Shown: positions 51,217 to 61,261 of the stretch, piece by piece | Position numbering within the stretch: the first letter of the stretch is position 1 | Layout: each line of letters opens with the position of its first letter | Origin: Ascoidea rubescens DSM 1968 | Lineage: Eukaryota > Ascomycota > Saccharomycetes > Ascoideales > Ascoideaceae | Assembly (NCBI RefSeq): GCF_001661345.1 | Contig: NW_017962915.1 | Span: forward strand, 995,657 to 1,059,656 | Direction: 5' to 3' | DNA length: 64,000 nt | Made by a program: the position numbers and the translations under genes | Notes under the pieces: model-generated | What the model was told of the DNA's origin: nothing | What the model saw: only the letters and a program-made list of their open reading frames with translations | Database searches by the model: none

Positions 51217-52463
51217 GGAGATAAAACTTGATAGTAAGAAAGATGGCTGTGAGATTAGTTCAATTTATTTTATTGCTAGAATTAGATATTATAGGGTGAA
51301 TGGTTGAAGAAAAAAAATGTAACAGGAAAAAACATAAATAAAACAAAGCAAAGGGAAGGGAAATGAAGTCAATTATATTCTGTTTCTTTTTTTGAATCAT
51401 ATCTGACGTTTTAGAATATCCAGTCAAAATCCTCGTTTATTATTATGTAGCACATTATGCTATTGTTCCAAAATATGGTTTTTGATTGAAAACTGATGTC
51501 TACTCGCACTTTCCTAATTGGGCCACTTCAATAGGAACCTCAAAAGTGGAAGATGTAAAAGGATGCATTTAGTTTGGAGTTGAAGGATAAAATATTTTTT
51601 GTTTCTTTTTAATGATTATTCAAAAACCAATTACAGTGCATAATTTTGTGAGATATCGTTTAGTTAGTTTTATTTGGAAAAAAAATGAAACAAACTGGAA
51701 ATCAACACCATATACTTGTTATACCAAGTCATTTAGATTAAAATCAACACAAACAAAGATAAAAAAATGGGCTTTGAATTCTTTAATGATTTCAGACAGT
51801 CTTGAACAAGCAAAAGCATTTAATTAAATACATATATATATTAATACGTATATATTAATACATAGAGGTTTTAAAAGAAGCATGATCTTGGTGAACAATA
51901 GTTAAATTATGCCATATCATCAGCTGTACAGCACCTAACGAGAATTTTTATGGATAGAAGATTTCCCAATAAGTTTTGGAAACAAACACATCAGGAAATA
52001 TTCCAAACTACCAAACCCAGCATATGTAACAGAAAAAACAGTCCAAAGCACTTGCCACTGCCCTCATCTGTGAAGAAGCAAAACCAATACAAAATGGAGA
52101 CTGTGCTTCCACGGCAGAAAATGCTCTGAAAACAGTTCCCCGACGGAATTCGAACTAGCGACCTCTGAACCACCGTCGGTTTTTCTGACGAAGGTTTTGC
52201 GCGTGACTTTTCAAAGCTAAATATCGGTGATAACACTGATTGTTTTATTACGTTTACTTTAGATGCCACTTTGATCAGTACACAACAGACCAATCCTGGA
52301 AAAGGTGCCATTTTGATAGGATTTCTTCAATTGCAACTTGATTTTGTCTTGTTTATTCAGAAAGTTGGAAGCGAGACTGTGCTAGTTATTAGTTTTATTG
52401 GAAATACATTATTTTCATACAACACACTAAAGATAGGGGAAATATTCCAACAAGAGAGCAATA
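51217..52463. promoter_or_regulatory. divergent promoter STE2 / END3 with a tRNA-like hairpin
   Basis: 1.25 kb between divergent starts. AT-rich near STE2. TATATATA-like repeats occur at 51832-51865. The segment 52050-52220 is GC-richer and contains the hairpin at 52140-52179. A small + ORF at 51612-51827 (71 aa) has unremarkable Lys/Ser-rich composition and is not called. Confidence 0.45.
52140..52179 (-). other. tRNA-like hairpin with B-box sequence (possible tRNA relic)
   Basis: On the minus strand the element reads CCGACGG, then TGGTTCAGAGGTC resembling an A box, then GCTAGTTCGAATT containing a B-box-like GTTCGAATTCC, then CCGTCGG. The last block is the perfect complement of the first. 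A TTTT run follows shortly downstream. The 40-nt span is too short for a tRNA and no anticodon arm is seen, so a decayed tRNA or SINE-like remnant is more likely than a functional tRNA. Confidence 0.45.
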
Positions 52464-53696
52464 ATGGGCAGTGACAAATTGGAAGATTGGGAACTAAAGA
52501 AATTCTGGGAAGTTTTTCGTGGTTTGAATCCTGTGAACAATAAATTATCCAACGATAAATGTGCCAATGTATTCAAAAACTCGCAGCTACCTAATGATAA
52601 ATTGGCAAAGATTTGGGATTTATCAGATATTGATTCTGATGGATTTTTGGACTTTGAGGAATTTTGCATTGCCATGAAATTGATTTTTGAGTCAGTAAAT
52701 GGGAATCTTGCATCTATTCCTGATGCTTTACCTACTTGGTTAGTTCCTGGGTCCAAGTCCCATTTGATCCAAGCTAACAAGGCATTGACTGGTCAACTAC
52801 CAAACTCATCGGTGAGCTTGGATGATGATAACTATGATGAGGAGCTAAATTTATCCACCAATTTTGATTGGTATATTTCACCAAATGACAAATCGACCTA
52901 TGAAAACATTTACAATAGTTCTTCAGATAAATTTGGTAGAATTAGTTTCAATTCATTAACCGATTTGTATAACGATTTACAAAATGTTCCGAAAACCGAC
53001 ATTGGTTATGCCTGGAATTTGGTCAATCCCAAGCAGTACGAAACCATTGATAAAGATCAATGCATGGTTTTTTTGCATATTTTAAATCAAAGATCCTCTG
53101 GTAAAAGAGTCCCAAGAACGGTGCCTGCATCATTAAGAGCAACTTTTTCCAAAGAAGTTCCCCAGTACAATTTAAATTCTTCACAAACTGAGGTTAAGAA
53201 TTCTTCTTATTCCCAAGTCAAGGATAAATCATTTGGTGGAAATTATTTGAATAAAATGGGCATCAATAAAAAAAATTCATCATCCTCGTTATATGACGAC
53301 AATGGAGGAATAGAGGATGACTATTCAACTATCCGTGATCCCCAATGGGAAGAAGCAAGACTAACCAAAAAATTAAAAGAAATAGAAGATAGGCTTGAAA
53401 GGGCTGAAAAGGAGAAAACAGAGAGAAAAGAAAGATCATCTAAGAATTCCGTTATAAGGTATGAATTGGAAGAATTATTGAAATATAAAGAATCAAGATT
53501 AAAACAACTCGAAGATGAAGCCAATGGTATTGGAAAAAGTTCTGGATTTGACAATGAACAATATGAGAGCATATCAAGTGATTTAAATATCATTGAGGAA
53601 CAGGTTTCTGTATTAGAGGATTACTACAGGGGAAAAGAGTTTGAGCTAGAAGAATTAAAACAGCAGATATATGAAGTCTCTAATTCGGGCTTTTAA
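52464..53696 (+). CDS. END3: endocytic EH-domain protein End3
   Basis: 410 residues (349 in S. cerevisiae). The first EH domain (about 1-100) has WELKKFWEVFRGLNPVNNKL and a good EF-hand loop, DIDSDGFLDFEEF. It is followed by PDALPTWLVPGSK. A second EH domain (about 130-220) shows FDWYISPNDKSTYENIYN. The C-terminal third is a charged coiled coil (ARLTKKLKEIEDRLERAEKE and NIIEEQVSVLEDYYRGKE). End3 works with Pan1 and Sla1 in actin patch assembly and endocytosis. The extra length is in the linker before the coiled coil. Confidence 0.93.
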   Translation: MGSDKLEDWELKKFWEVFRGLNPVNNKLSNDKCANVFKNSQLPNDKLAKIWDLSDIDSDGFLDFEEFCIAMKLIFESVNGNLASIPDALPTWLVPGSKSHLIQANKALTGQLPNSSVSLDDDNYDEELNLSTNFDWYISPNDKSTYENIYNSSSDKFGRISFNSLTDLYNDLQNVPKTDIGYAWNLVNPKQYETIDKDQCMVFLHILNQRSSGKRVPRTVPASLRATFSKEVPQYNLNSSQTEVKNSSYSQVKDKSFGGNYLNKMGINKKNSSSSLYDDNGGIEDDYSTIRDPQWEEARLTKKLKEIEDRLERAEKEKTERKERSSKNSVIRYELEELLKYKESRLKQLEDEANGIGKSSGFDNEQYESISSDLNIIEEQVSVLEDYYRGKEFELEELKQQIYEVSNSGF

Positions 53697-54611
53697 GTTG
53701 AATTATTTGAGTCGATTTAAATTGACTTGTTTAAATTTTTGTTTTTAAAGTTAGTTAATTTTTTTGTTTTTTTCAATTTTTTATTTTAAGTTTTTGTTTT
53801 TATTTTAATTTGGTTCTTCCTGTTTTTGTTGTTTTCTTTTTAATTTTCTATATATTTATTGTATAAAGTTCATTACTTCATTACTTGTTTGTCATCTTTT
53901 AAAATTTTTAATATTTTATAAGTTCATTTTTTTCCAGTTCATTTTTTTTTCTTTTTTATTTTTTTTTTTTTTTTTTATCTTCTATTAATTTCATGAATTA
54001 AAAATAGTAAGTTTTTCAGCAAATTTTTATAGGAAGAATATATATTATAAAAGTAGTATCAATATATCAATATATATATAAAGAGAAAATGGTAGTAAAT
54101 CATAAAAGTAAAAAATGAAAACTAGAGATATAATGATGTAAGTTTGGTCGGGATGTTTTAAAATAGTAGTAATGAACAAACAAGAATAAAGAATAAAAAC
54201 ATAAAAAAATAAAACCAAGTAAGTAAGTCTATTAAATAATATAATCTTAGAATTTTATTTTTTTAGCTATTTTATTTTATTTTTTAATTTGAAGATGTAA
54301 CTTAATTGTTAATTTACATTATCATTTTAATTTCTTTTTAATTTTTTTAATTTTTTTTCAATTTTTTTTTCAATTCTTTTTCAATTCTTTTTCAATTCTT
54401 TTTTAAACAACATTAAATCAAACTAAAAAATTCAAAAAAAAAAAGGTTTTGAGGAAAAAAAATCATGAATTGGATTATAAAATTATTGATGGGAATTTTT
54501 AAGGGGAGAATTCTTAGTATTTGTAATTGAGGTTATTAACTAAAAAATTGAAATAAATTGTAATTTATTGTAATTTATTGTAATTGTATTTTTATTTATT
54601 GAATAAAATTA
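53697..54611. terminator. convergent 3' region END3 / NUGM, extremely T/A-rich
   Basis: 915 bp between convergent stops. It is dominated by T-tracts on the + side (including a run of about 18 T near 53966) and TTTTTAATTTTTT repeats, with TATATA runs at 54040-54085. No ORF or structured element was recognised. Confidence 0.4.
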
Positions 54612-55487
54612 TTATTTCTTTTCAGTTGATTCAGGTTGTGGCTCAGGTTCTGGAGTTGGCAATTTGAAATCAGTTGGAGTGTAGTCTTTACCTTCGCCTA
54701 CTTGTTCCCAAACAGAACTACCAACAGAGAAATTTCTGAAAGCTTGAGTCAATTCTAAAGGTTCATAAATGATTCTTTTTTTTTCTTCGTCGTATCTTAC
54801 TTCAGTGTAACCAGTTGTTGGGAAATCTTTTTTCAATGGATGACCTTCAAAACCATAATCGGTTAGGATTCTTCTTAAATCTGGATGGTTTTCAAAAAAG
54901 ATACCAAACAAATCGTAAGTCTCTCTTTCATACCAATTAGCACCTTCGAATAAGGGAACAATTGAAGGAACTGGCGATACTTCGGATGCATAGGTTTTAA
55001 CTCTAATTCTTGAATTGAATTTGACCGATAACATGTTATAAATGACATCAAATCTGTTAACTCTTGAGGGATAGTCTGCTCCAGTGACATCAGCAACTAA
55101 TGTAAATTGACAGGAAGTGTGGTTTTTCAAGTAAGTCATGACAGGAGTTAGTGAGTTTGGGCCAACATATATAACCAATTCATCTTTCCAAACTGAAAAC
55201 TTTTGAACAAACTTGGGCAAGGAAGTCATAATATATTGGCCGAACTTGTGCAATTCCTGAGACTGATCTTTGTATTTATCGGCAGGATTTACTATTTCCT
55301 CGGCAATTTCCTTTGGGACTTCACGAGGCAAGGCAGATAGCAATGGCAACGAGTCAGTGGATTCTTCCAATTTATTTAAGGGTCTTAGCGAGTGAGAAAA
55401 GTATCTTTTGGATAATGGAGTAACGAGATTCCATGATTTGGAGGAAGAACTGAAAACGAGTCTTTGGACAGATCTGGGAACAATCAT
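54612..55487 (-). CDS. NUGM: complex I 30-kDa subunit (NDUFS3/NuoC, NUGM)
   Basis: The ATG at 55487 gives 291 residues starting MIVPRSVQRLVFSSSS, an Arg/Ser-rich mitochondrial presequence. The frame is open further upstream (to 55643), but that 52-residue extension is hydrophobic and unlike a presequence. The NuoC-type domain carries YERETYDLFGIFFENHPDLRR, TDYGFEGHPLKKDFP and YTEVRYDEEKKRI, the family's signature region. It ends with a Pro/Glu-rich tail. The protein is part of the hydrophilic Q module of NADH:ubiquinone oxidoreductase. Its presence shows that the organism retains complex I, unlike Saccharomyces. Confidence 0.94.
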   Translation of the reverse strand: MIVPRSVQRLVFSSSSKSWNLVTPLSKRYFSHSLRPLNKLEESTDSLPLLSALPREVPKEIAEEIVNPADKYKDQSQELHKFGQYIMTSLPKFVQKFSVWKDELVIYVGPNSLTPVMTYLKNHTSCQFTLVADVTGADYPSRVNRFDVIYNMLSVKFNSRIRVKTYASEVSPVPSIVPLFEGANWYERETYDLFGIFFENHPDLRRILTDYGFEGHPLKKDFPTTGYTEVRYDEEKKRIIYEPLELTQAFRNFSVGSSVWEQVGEGKDYTPTDFKLPTPEPEPQPESTEKK

Positions 55488-56092
55488 TTTAGACACTCTT
55501 TCGTAGTAGGAATATGGGCCTGGAAAATAGCTCGAAACAACAGTCGCTAACCAAAAAAACAGATACTGATCGATGTTTGAAACCACCTGAAATAGTTTGA
55601 TGTTGATACTCTGCGATATAATCAAATTAATTCGCATTTCCATTGGTCAGCACAAATCAGCGTTGTGCTGTCAGGTGCCGCGGTGTTCCGTGTCACACCG
55701 GCAAACTATCCGTGGTGTAACAACCGCATGTGCGGAGCACACCGCTAGAGCCCTACACGGTTTACATACAACGGAATGCAGGGCTGTAGCGATTCGGCAA
55801 GTGCCGGTGCAAGCCGCGGGCCGGTTGGAGCGGTGGTTTTTGTGGTCGTGCGCGAGACGAACGCGGTGCAATCGCAGTGCCGATGCGAGGAGATAGTGAC
55901 CAGATAGTGACTAGATAGGAAATGGTGCTCTGTTTCTTATCAACAAAGCAAGACTCCCCAATTGCCCACAATGGTATATAAGCAGCGTGGTTTCGTTGTC
56001 GAATATTCCTGTACTGCTATTCAATTGCCACACTGTTCAACTATCCATCGAACTTCTCGAGAACAACAAGCATCTGCACAATCTCATCGACT
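55488..56092. promoter_or_regulatory. divergent promoter NUGM / xanthine dioxygenase with GC island
   Basis: 605 bp. A GC-rich island lies at about 55650-55890. GATAGTGACTA-like repeats follow (55890-55920). A TATATAA at 55975-55981 lies 112 bp upstream of the xanthine dioxygenase ATG. Confidence 0.55.
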
Positions 56093-57211
56093 ATGTCCTT
56101 AGCTGCCACTCCCCTAGACAATGCTCCATTTGGCGCTGTTATTCGCTTACCTGAAGGTGTTACCGATCCTTCAAAGTTGAGTCCAGACGACTTCAAGTTG
56201 TTGGAGAAGGCCTTGCATACCTACTTGGTTGTTGTTATTCCCAATCAGAAGGATCTATCTCCCAAATCCCAATTCGAATTGACCACCATGTTCGACGAAA
56301 CATGCAATAAGACCAGTCAAAGCTATGGTCATGGCAAAACTTTTAGACATGAAGACTCGGTTTTGAAGAAAGATGGTACAACAGTCCCCAGCCAACCACA
56401 GGTTCAGGTCATTGGCAATGGCTATTGGTCTGACCACCATGGGTTGGACAATTTCAAATTGACCCAGCCATCTCAAAGAACTTTTCACCATAAAACTTTA
56501 ACAGCCAATGAGTTGGAAAATAATCAGACAAGATTTTATAGATGGCATATTGATTCTGCTTTGTATGAACTATCTCCTCCAAAATGCACCACTTTATTGG
56601 GTATCCATGTTCCTAATTCTGATGAAAAGCAAAAGATTATTTACGAGGATACAAACGAGGTGTTGGAATTGACTAAAGGCGCAACTGCATTTTTGAGTGG
56701 TAAAACTGCATTTGATTCATTATCTCCTGAAGACAAAGAGTTGGCGTTAAATACAACTGTTGTATATGCTCCTCACCCATACATTTTTATTTCTCCCGCC
56801 AGGGCCACATCTGATGGTATCACCATGGTCAGTGAAAATAAAGAAAGATCCTTTGGTGATTTACCCCCATGGGAGGAATCAAAAGTGAAAAAATTGCCCA
56901 TGGTATGGACCAATCCCACAACCGGCAAACAACACTTACAATTCCATGGCTGCTGTGCTTATAAATTGATCAACAACAAAACTGGTAAGGAGACCCCATT
57001 GGAAGAAACAAGAGATTTATTGCAAAGACTCTATAGACCAGCTATCTCTCCCGAAAACATATACTGTCACTCTTGGAAAGAAGGCGATTTGGTTATTTTC
57101 TATAACAGAGGTGTCTCCCACTCAGTAACTGGTGAATTTGCTGAAAAAGATAAGAGATTAATGCATCAATGCAATATTGCTTCCGGTGAAGACCCAGTCT
57201 GCGTTAAATAA
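56093..57211 (+). CDS. XAN1: 2-oxoglutarate-dependent xanthine dioxygenase (XanA/Xan1 type)
   Basis: 372 residues in the TauD/TfdA dioxygenase family. The HxD iron ligands are His152 and Asp154 in RFYRWHIDSAL, and the distal His is about residue 343 in NRGVSHSVTGEF. SQSYGHGKTFRHEDS, PSQPQVQVIGNG and RTFHHKTL correspond to segments typical of fungal XanA. In Aspergillus nidulans and fission yeast these convert xanthine to uric acid using 2-oxoglutarate, O2 and Fe(II), in place of molybdenum xanthine dehydrogenase. Length and motif spacing match the family. Cytosolic location is expected, with no signal or membrane segment. A TATA lies 112 bp upstream. Confidence 0.88.
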   Translation: MSLAATPLDNAPFGAVIRLPEGVTDPSKLSPDDFKLLEKALHTYLVVVIPNQKDLSPKSQFELTTMFDETCNKTSQSYGHGKTFRHEDSVLKKDGTTVPSQPQVQVIGNGYWSDHHGLDNFKLTQPSQRTFHHKTLTANELENNQTRFYRWHIDSALYELSPPKCTTLLGIHVPNSDEKQKIIYEDTNEVLELTKGATAFLSGKTAFDSLSPEDKELALNTTVVYAPHPYIFISPARATSDGITMVSENKERSFGDLPPWEESKVKKLPMVWTNPTTGKQHLQFHGCCAYKLINNKTGKETPLEETRDLLQRLYRPAISPENIYCHSWKEGDLVIFYNRGVSHSVTGEFAEKDKRLMHQCNIASGEDPVCVK

Positions 57212-57816
57212 GCAACGAAAAGTCACCAAGCCTTCCAATTTCCTGTGTTCTATCCAATCTGCCGATTTCTTATTTCCTATTCTTCTCTTATATTCTTATA
57301 TATACACATTTATAATATAATTTAACGTAACATGGCGTGGCATGGAATACCAAATACCAACCCATTGCTCATTGTATCTGTACCAAACTAATTTTGTTCT
57401 TCTCTCGCTGGTTTTACTTCCCATTTCCATCCATTTCCATCCATTTCCAACGCTCACCCCAGATCTGGCTTCGCGTGCTATCGCCCACAACTTCGATAAA
57501 ACTGGAAGAAAAGCCCCCATTGGCTCCTTTCTTCGTCGATTACTTCCATTCCTCAACCCATATCAATATCGAGAGATAATCCACTATCTCCAAAATATCT
57601 CAAAAATATCTCCCAAATATCTCCCATCCTAAGTCGATAATGGATTTCGATAAAACACATCTACTTGATTTCATCCATGATACCAATCGTACTATTTGTT
57701 CATTTTGTTCAATTATCAATATATAAACGAAATGGTATTTCTTATTTTTACTTTTTTAAATTCTTTTTTCTTTTTTACTCAACACTCTCTTATAAACACT
57801 TTATACTATTAATCAT
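57212..57816. promoter_or_regulatory. gap between the two oxygenase genes
   Basis: 605 bp between tandem + genes. It contains a CCATTTCCAT repeat (57421-57450), an ATCTCCAAAATATCTC repeat (57584-57625) and an AT-rich leader before the downstream ATG. The small overlapping ORFs here are not supported. Confidence 0.4.
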
Positions 57817-59025
57817 ATGCCTCCATTAACTTCAGAGATTATTAACGGTAACATCGATAAAGCAGTTTCGTCAAAGGTTTATGACGATTTTATCGTTAAA
57901 TTATTAAATGAATTAACTTCAAATCCAAACTTCGATCCAAACATCGAATTTGATCCCTCAAAGCACATCATTTTCAATTCTGAGACTGATTTTGACAAGT
58001 ACAAAGTGACAACATTAAGCGATATTAGTATTGAACATGATGAAGCAATTTCCAACTGTGCGTTTACTCCAGCATTCCCACTATTCAGTGAGGAAGCCAT
58101 TGATATTATGAGATATGAATTGTTCCAAGAAAAGGTCTTTAAACAATACGGCAGAGCTGCTAATTTAACAAGATTCAAAGGACTAGATGTTCAAATCGGT
58201 GGATATACTCATTTGACTCCCTTTACAGCAAAAGCATTGACTCATGAAAAGACCATGGAGGTCTTGAATAAATATGCAGGTCTAGAATTACAAGTCATGA
58301 TGCCATTTGAATTGGGTAGTATCAATTTTGGTATAAAGCCTTATGAACGGGTTGAGGATGAGAAAAAGAACAAGGAAATTTATCTTGCTAAAAATGCCAA
58401 AGCATTTGATAAAGATGCAGATTTTGTCAGAGGATGGCACCATGATAGCAATAGCTTTAGTTTCATTCTAATGATGTCAGACACCAAAGATATGATTGGT
58501 GGTGAAACTGCTTTGAAAACTGGCAATGGTGAGATCCTTAAAATCGACAACTATGAAAAAGGTTGGGCCTCTTTAGTTCAGGCTCATTGCATCAACCACA
58601 TTGCGTTGAAACCCTACTGTTCAGTTGAAAGAATCACCTCTGTCACCTCCTACAGGGCTAAAGACCTGTTGCATATGGATCCAACAGTTATCACGACCAT
58701 CAAGCCCTCGATCTTCCCCAGAACCATTTACAACACATTTTATCCGGAGTGGATGGACTACCGATTGGACGTGATGGGAGAGAAGATTGCGTGGCTCAGA
58801 AGAAAGGTCGCACAAGATAGAGAGAACCACAGGGACTTCAATCAGATTGAGATGATCAACTACTTGGAGGACTTGACGACGTACATCAGAGGCAGCTGGA
58901 GGGAGTTCGAGGCTGTTGACGAAGGCCACATTGAGCAGCCTCCTCTTCGCCGGTACATCAGGAACTGGGCCCACAATGACCGAGACCTCAGCAGCGCCAT
59001 CTACAATTTTGAGTACGAGAAGTGA
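57817..59025 (+). CDS. fungal 2OG-Fe(II) oxygenase, substrate unknown
   Basis: 402 residues. A double-stranded beta-helix core is indicated by GWHHDSNSFSFILMMSD (ligands His208 and Asp210), a distal His261 in NHIALKP, and an Arg in ERITSVTSYRAKD as the 2-oxoglutarate-binding candidate. The upstream TRFKGLDVQIGGYTHLTPFTAKA segment is typical of an uncharacterised fungal dioxygenase family. It is not closely similar to the xanthine dioxygenase beside it. From about 58600 codon use turns clearly GC-rich for the last 140 codons, without a frame change. One CTG codon (residue 284) lies in YRAKD-x-LHMDP. The substrate is unknown. Confidence 0.85.
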   Translation: MPPLTSEIINGNIDKAVSSKVYDDFIVKLLNELTSNPNFDPNIEFDPSKHIIFNSETDFDKYKVTTLSDISIEHDEAISNCAFTPAFPLFSEEAIDIMRYELFQEKVFKQYGRAANLTRFKGLDVQIGGYTHLTPFTAKALTHEKTMEVLNKYAGLELQVMMPFELGSINFGIKPYERVEDEKKNKEIYLAKNAKAFDKDADFVRGWHHDSNSFSFILMMSDTKDMIGGETALKTGNGEILKIDNYEKGWASLVQAHCINHIALKPYCSVERITSVTSYRAKDLLHMDPTVITTIKPSIFPRTIYNTFYPEWMDYRLDVMGEKIAWLRRKVAQDRENHRDFNQIEMINYLEDLTTYIRGSWREFEAVDEGHIEQPPLRRYIRNWAHNDRDLSSAIYNFEYEK

Positions 59026-59575
59026 ACATTCTACATAAACATTCTACATAAACACTTTAATAAACACTAAACACTTAGACGTTTTAATACCCAACTGGCG
59101 CCCACCGCAATGGATCACGCAATCCCACGCACTCCCATGCATGTCACGCAACGTCCCGTAGCGCTGAGCTGCAAAATTCCGTTTTCAGATCAGCATCAAA
59201 AACATCTCAAAGTATTTGATATTACTCTTCTCATCTGCTCAACATTCGTCTTTTAGATCTTCCTTTTTGGTCGCAACTCTTCTTCACTTGTCTACTTATC
59301 TCCAGCTTTTCCTTTCTCTGCTTTTATTGCCTTCAATCTTGTCTCGTTGTTCCTTCAACAGGCTTTTTGGCTCAATTGTCTATCGTTGGTAGTTACCTCT
59401 AGCTTATTTGCCATTTTCTTTTCTTACCAAACAATCCATCAAGTATCCAGTTTTATTTTCACCATCAAAAATAACTTTTGATTTCTCAAACTTTTGATTC
59501 CTCAACTCAAACTTACTCTTTTCAAAAACGTTTACCTCCATAAGTGTCAGTGATATCAGATCAATATCTGAGAAG
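59026..59575. promoter_or_regulatory. promoter region of RHO4
   Basis: 550 bp between tandem + genes. It contains an ACATTCTACATAAAC direct repeat (59025-59056), a short GC-rich segment (59090-59185) and a pyrimidine-rich leader. The minus-strand ORF at 59404-59658 overlaps the RHO4 start and is not called. Confidence 0.4.
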
Positions 59576-61261
59576 ATGAAAAGGTTTTCAACTTCAAAAA
59601 TTAGTCTTATACGAAAAGATACCACTCCTGAGTTTTCTGAACCAACCTTGGTCGCCAAAAATGACGACGACCAGGCATACCAAACTCCCTACGATGCTGC
59701 CAGAAAGAGACGTTCCTACATGATCCAATTGGAAATGCAGCAACAACAGCAGCAATTGTCTCTGGAATTAAACTCTTTAAATACTGCTAACATGAAAGTT
59801 CTCAGCCCAGATATCAGAAATTCTCCATATTTCAATGATTTCAACAACCAATCCAAGGGCTCCTTGGCTACTACCAATCCCAACAGCATAAACAATATAA
59901 ATAACATTGATAACATCATTGTCAATAGCAACAACAACAGCATCAAAAACTACAGTAATATCCCAAATAATCCTACCAGTCTTGCCAATCTCACCAATCT
60001 TGCAAATCTCACCAATCCCAATAACTCGAATGTTACTGCTGACAACAATAGCAATTCCAACATTAATCGCATCAGCAGTATTAACGACATCGCCAACCTC
60101 GCCAGCTACAACATTAACAGCACCATCAATATTAACAACAATAACAATAGCATCACTAATAGTCCTCTCATAAATAGTCCCAGTTTAGTAGCATCCGGAA
60201 ATGCCCTACTATCTATAAACAATAACAAAAGTAGCGTTTCTTTAGCTGCTTCCTATTCTGATGTTCCTGACTTCCAACTAGGTGAACTATCTGACGACTC
60301 CAAGGCCAAAATTAACCAGCTAATTCAAACAAACTACCACGTCAAGATTGTAGTTGTCGGCGATGGTGGTTGTGGCAAAACTTGTCTCTTAATCAGCTAT
60401 GCTCAAGGCACTTTTCCCACCGTTTATGTTCCCACGGTTTTCGAAAACTATGTTACTCATGTTCAGTCTCCAATGACAAATGAGTCAATTGAATTGGCTC
60501 TATGGGACACTGCTGGTCAAGAAGAATACGACCGGTTAAGACCTCTATCATACCCTGATTCTGATGTTATCTTGATCTGCTACTCAGTTGATTCAATAGT
60601 TACTCTAACAAACGTCAGAGAAAGCTGGAATCCCGAAGTTAGACATTTCTGTCCAGGAATCCCAATCATTCTAGTAGGTTGCAAATTGGACTTGTATGAC
60701 GACGACTCCTTCAAAAACTCAAAAAGATCCAAAATTGATTCATCTTTAATTAAAAAAATCTCAAAGGAAATCGGTGCAATTGCTCACATACAATGCTCTG
60801 CCAAAACCATGCATAACGTTAAAAAAGTCTTCAATGTGGCCTTACAAACTGCTTTAAATAACATCACTGATGGCGAATTTAATAAAATAATCCAAAACCA
60901 AAAAAGGAGCGCAATCAAAAAAATGATTTCAAAGCCATATATGAATACTGCCTCATACTTGAAAAACAATTTATCAGCTCACAGTCTTAACACGAACAGC
61001 ACATCGAATATTGCTAATGTCCATAGAATCAATAATTTAAACTTGAATTCTTCAATGCTTAACCCAAATCAAAACTTTCATTCTGCCAACCAAGCACATC
61101 GGAAAAAAAACAGTGTTAGTATTTCAAACCATCAAATTAAAGAAGAATCAGAAGATCCCTTGGTTTATAACGTTTCCGAATATTATGCTGGACCCACAGA
61201 AAATAACCCTACTCCCCCACAAAAGTCTAAAAAGGATTCTTCTTGCTGCACAATCTTATAA
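59576..61261 (+). CDS. RHO4: Rho-family GTPase Rho4 with long N-terminal extension
   Basis: 561 residues. The GTPase domain spans about 258-440: P-loop GDGGCGKT near 262, [10 protein letters not shown] effector region, [30 protein letters not shown] switch II region, GCKLDL and CSAKT. The protein ends SSCCTIL, a CaaX box with an adjacent Cys. The order and PDSDVILICYSVD favour Rho4, which acts with formins in septation and polarity. The 255-residue Asn/Ser-rich N-terminal extension (including poly-Gln near residue 55) is far longer than the S. cerevisiae one (291-aa total). The roughly 120-residue hypervariable linker before the CaaX box is also long. One CTG (59762) follows the Gln run. Confidence 0.9.
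   Translation: MKRFSTSKISLIRKDTTPEFSEPTLVAKNDDDQAYQTPYDAARKRRSYMIQLEMQQQQQQLSLELNSLNTANMKVLSPDIRNSPYFNDFNNQSKGSLATTNPNSINNINNIDNIIVNSNNNSIKNYSNIPNNPTSLANLTNLANLTNPNNSNVTADNNSNSNINRISSINDIANLASYNINSTININNNNNSITNSPLINSPSLVASGNALLSINNNKSSVSLAASYSDVPDFQLGELSDDSKAKINQLIQTNYHVKIVVVGDGGCGKTCLLISYAQGTFPTVYVPTVFENYVTHVQSPMTNESIELALWDTAGQEEYDRLRPLSYPDSDVILICYSVDSIVTLTNVRESWNPEVRHFCPGIPIILVGCKLDLYDDDSFKNSKRSKIDSSLIKKISKEIGAIAHIQCSAKTMHNVKKVFNVALQTALNNITDGEFNKIIQNQKRSAIKKMISKPYMNTASYLKNNLSAHSLNTNSTSNIANVHRINNLNLNSSMLNPNQNFHSANQAHRKKNSVSISNHQIKEESEDPLVYNVSEYYAGPTENNPTPPQKSKKDSSCCTIL

Noticed and set aside
51612-51827. 71-aa ORF upstream of END3
   Set aside because: Short and without recognisable family or conserved-looking segment. 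Could be real but cannot be supported.
54612-55643. Longer NUGM start giving 343 residues
   Set aside because: The extra 52 residues are hydrophobic and unlike a presequence. The ATG at 55487 starts a good mitochondrial targeting sequence.
55671-55971. Overlapping Cys/Arg/Ala-rich ORFs between NUGM and xanthine dioxygenase
   Set aside because: Open frames on both strands in a GC island. Promoter DNA, not coding.
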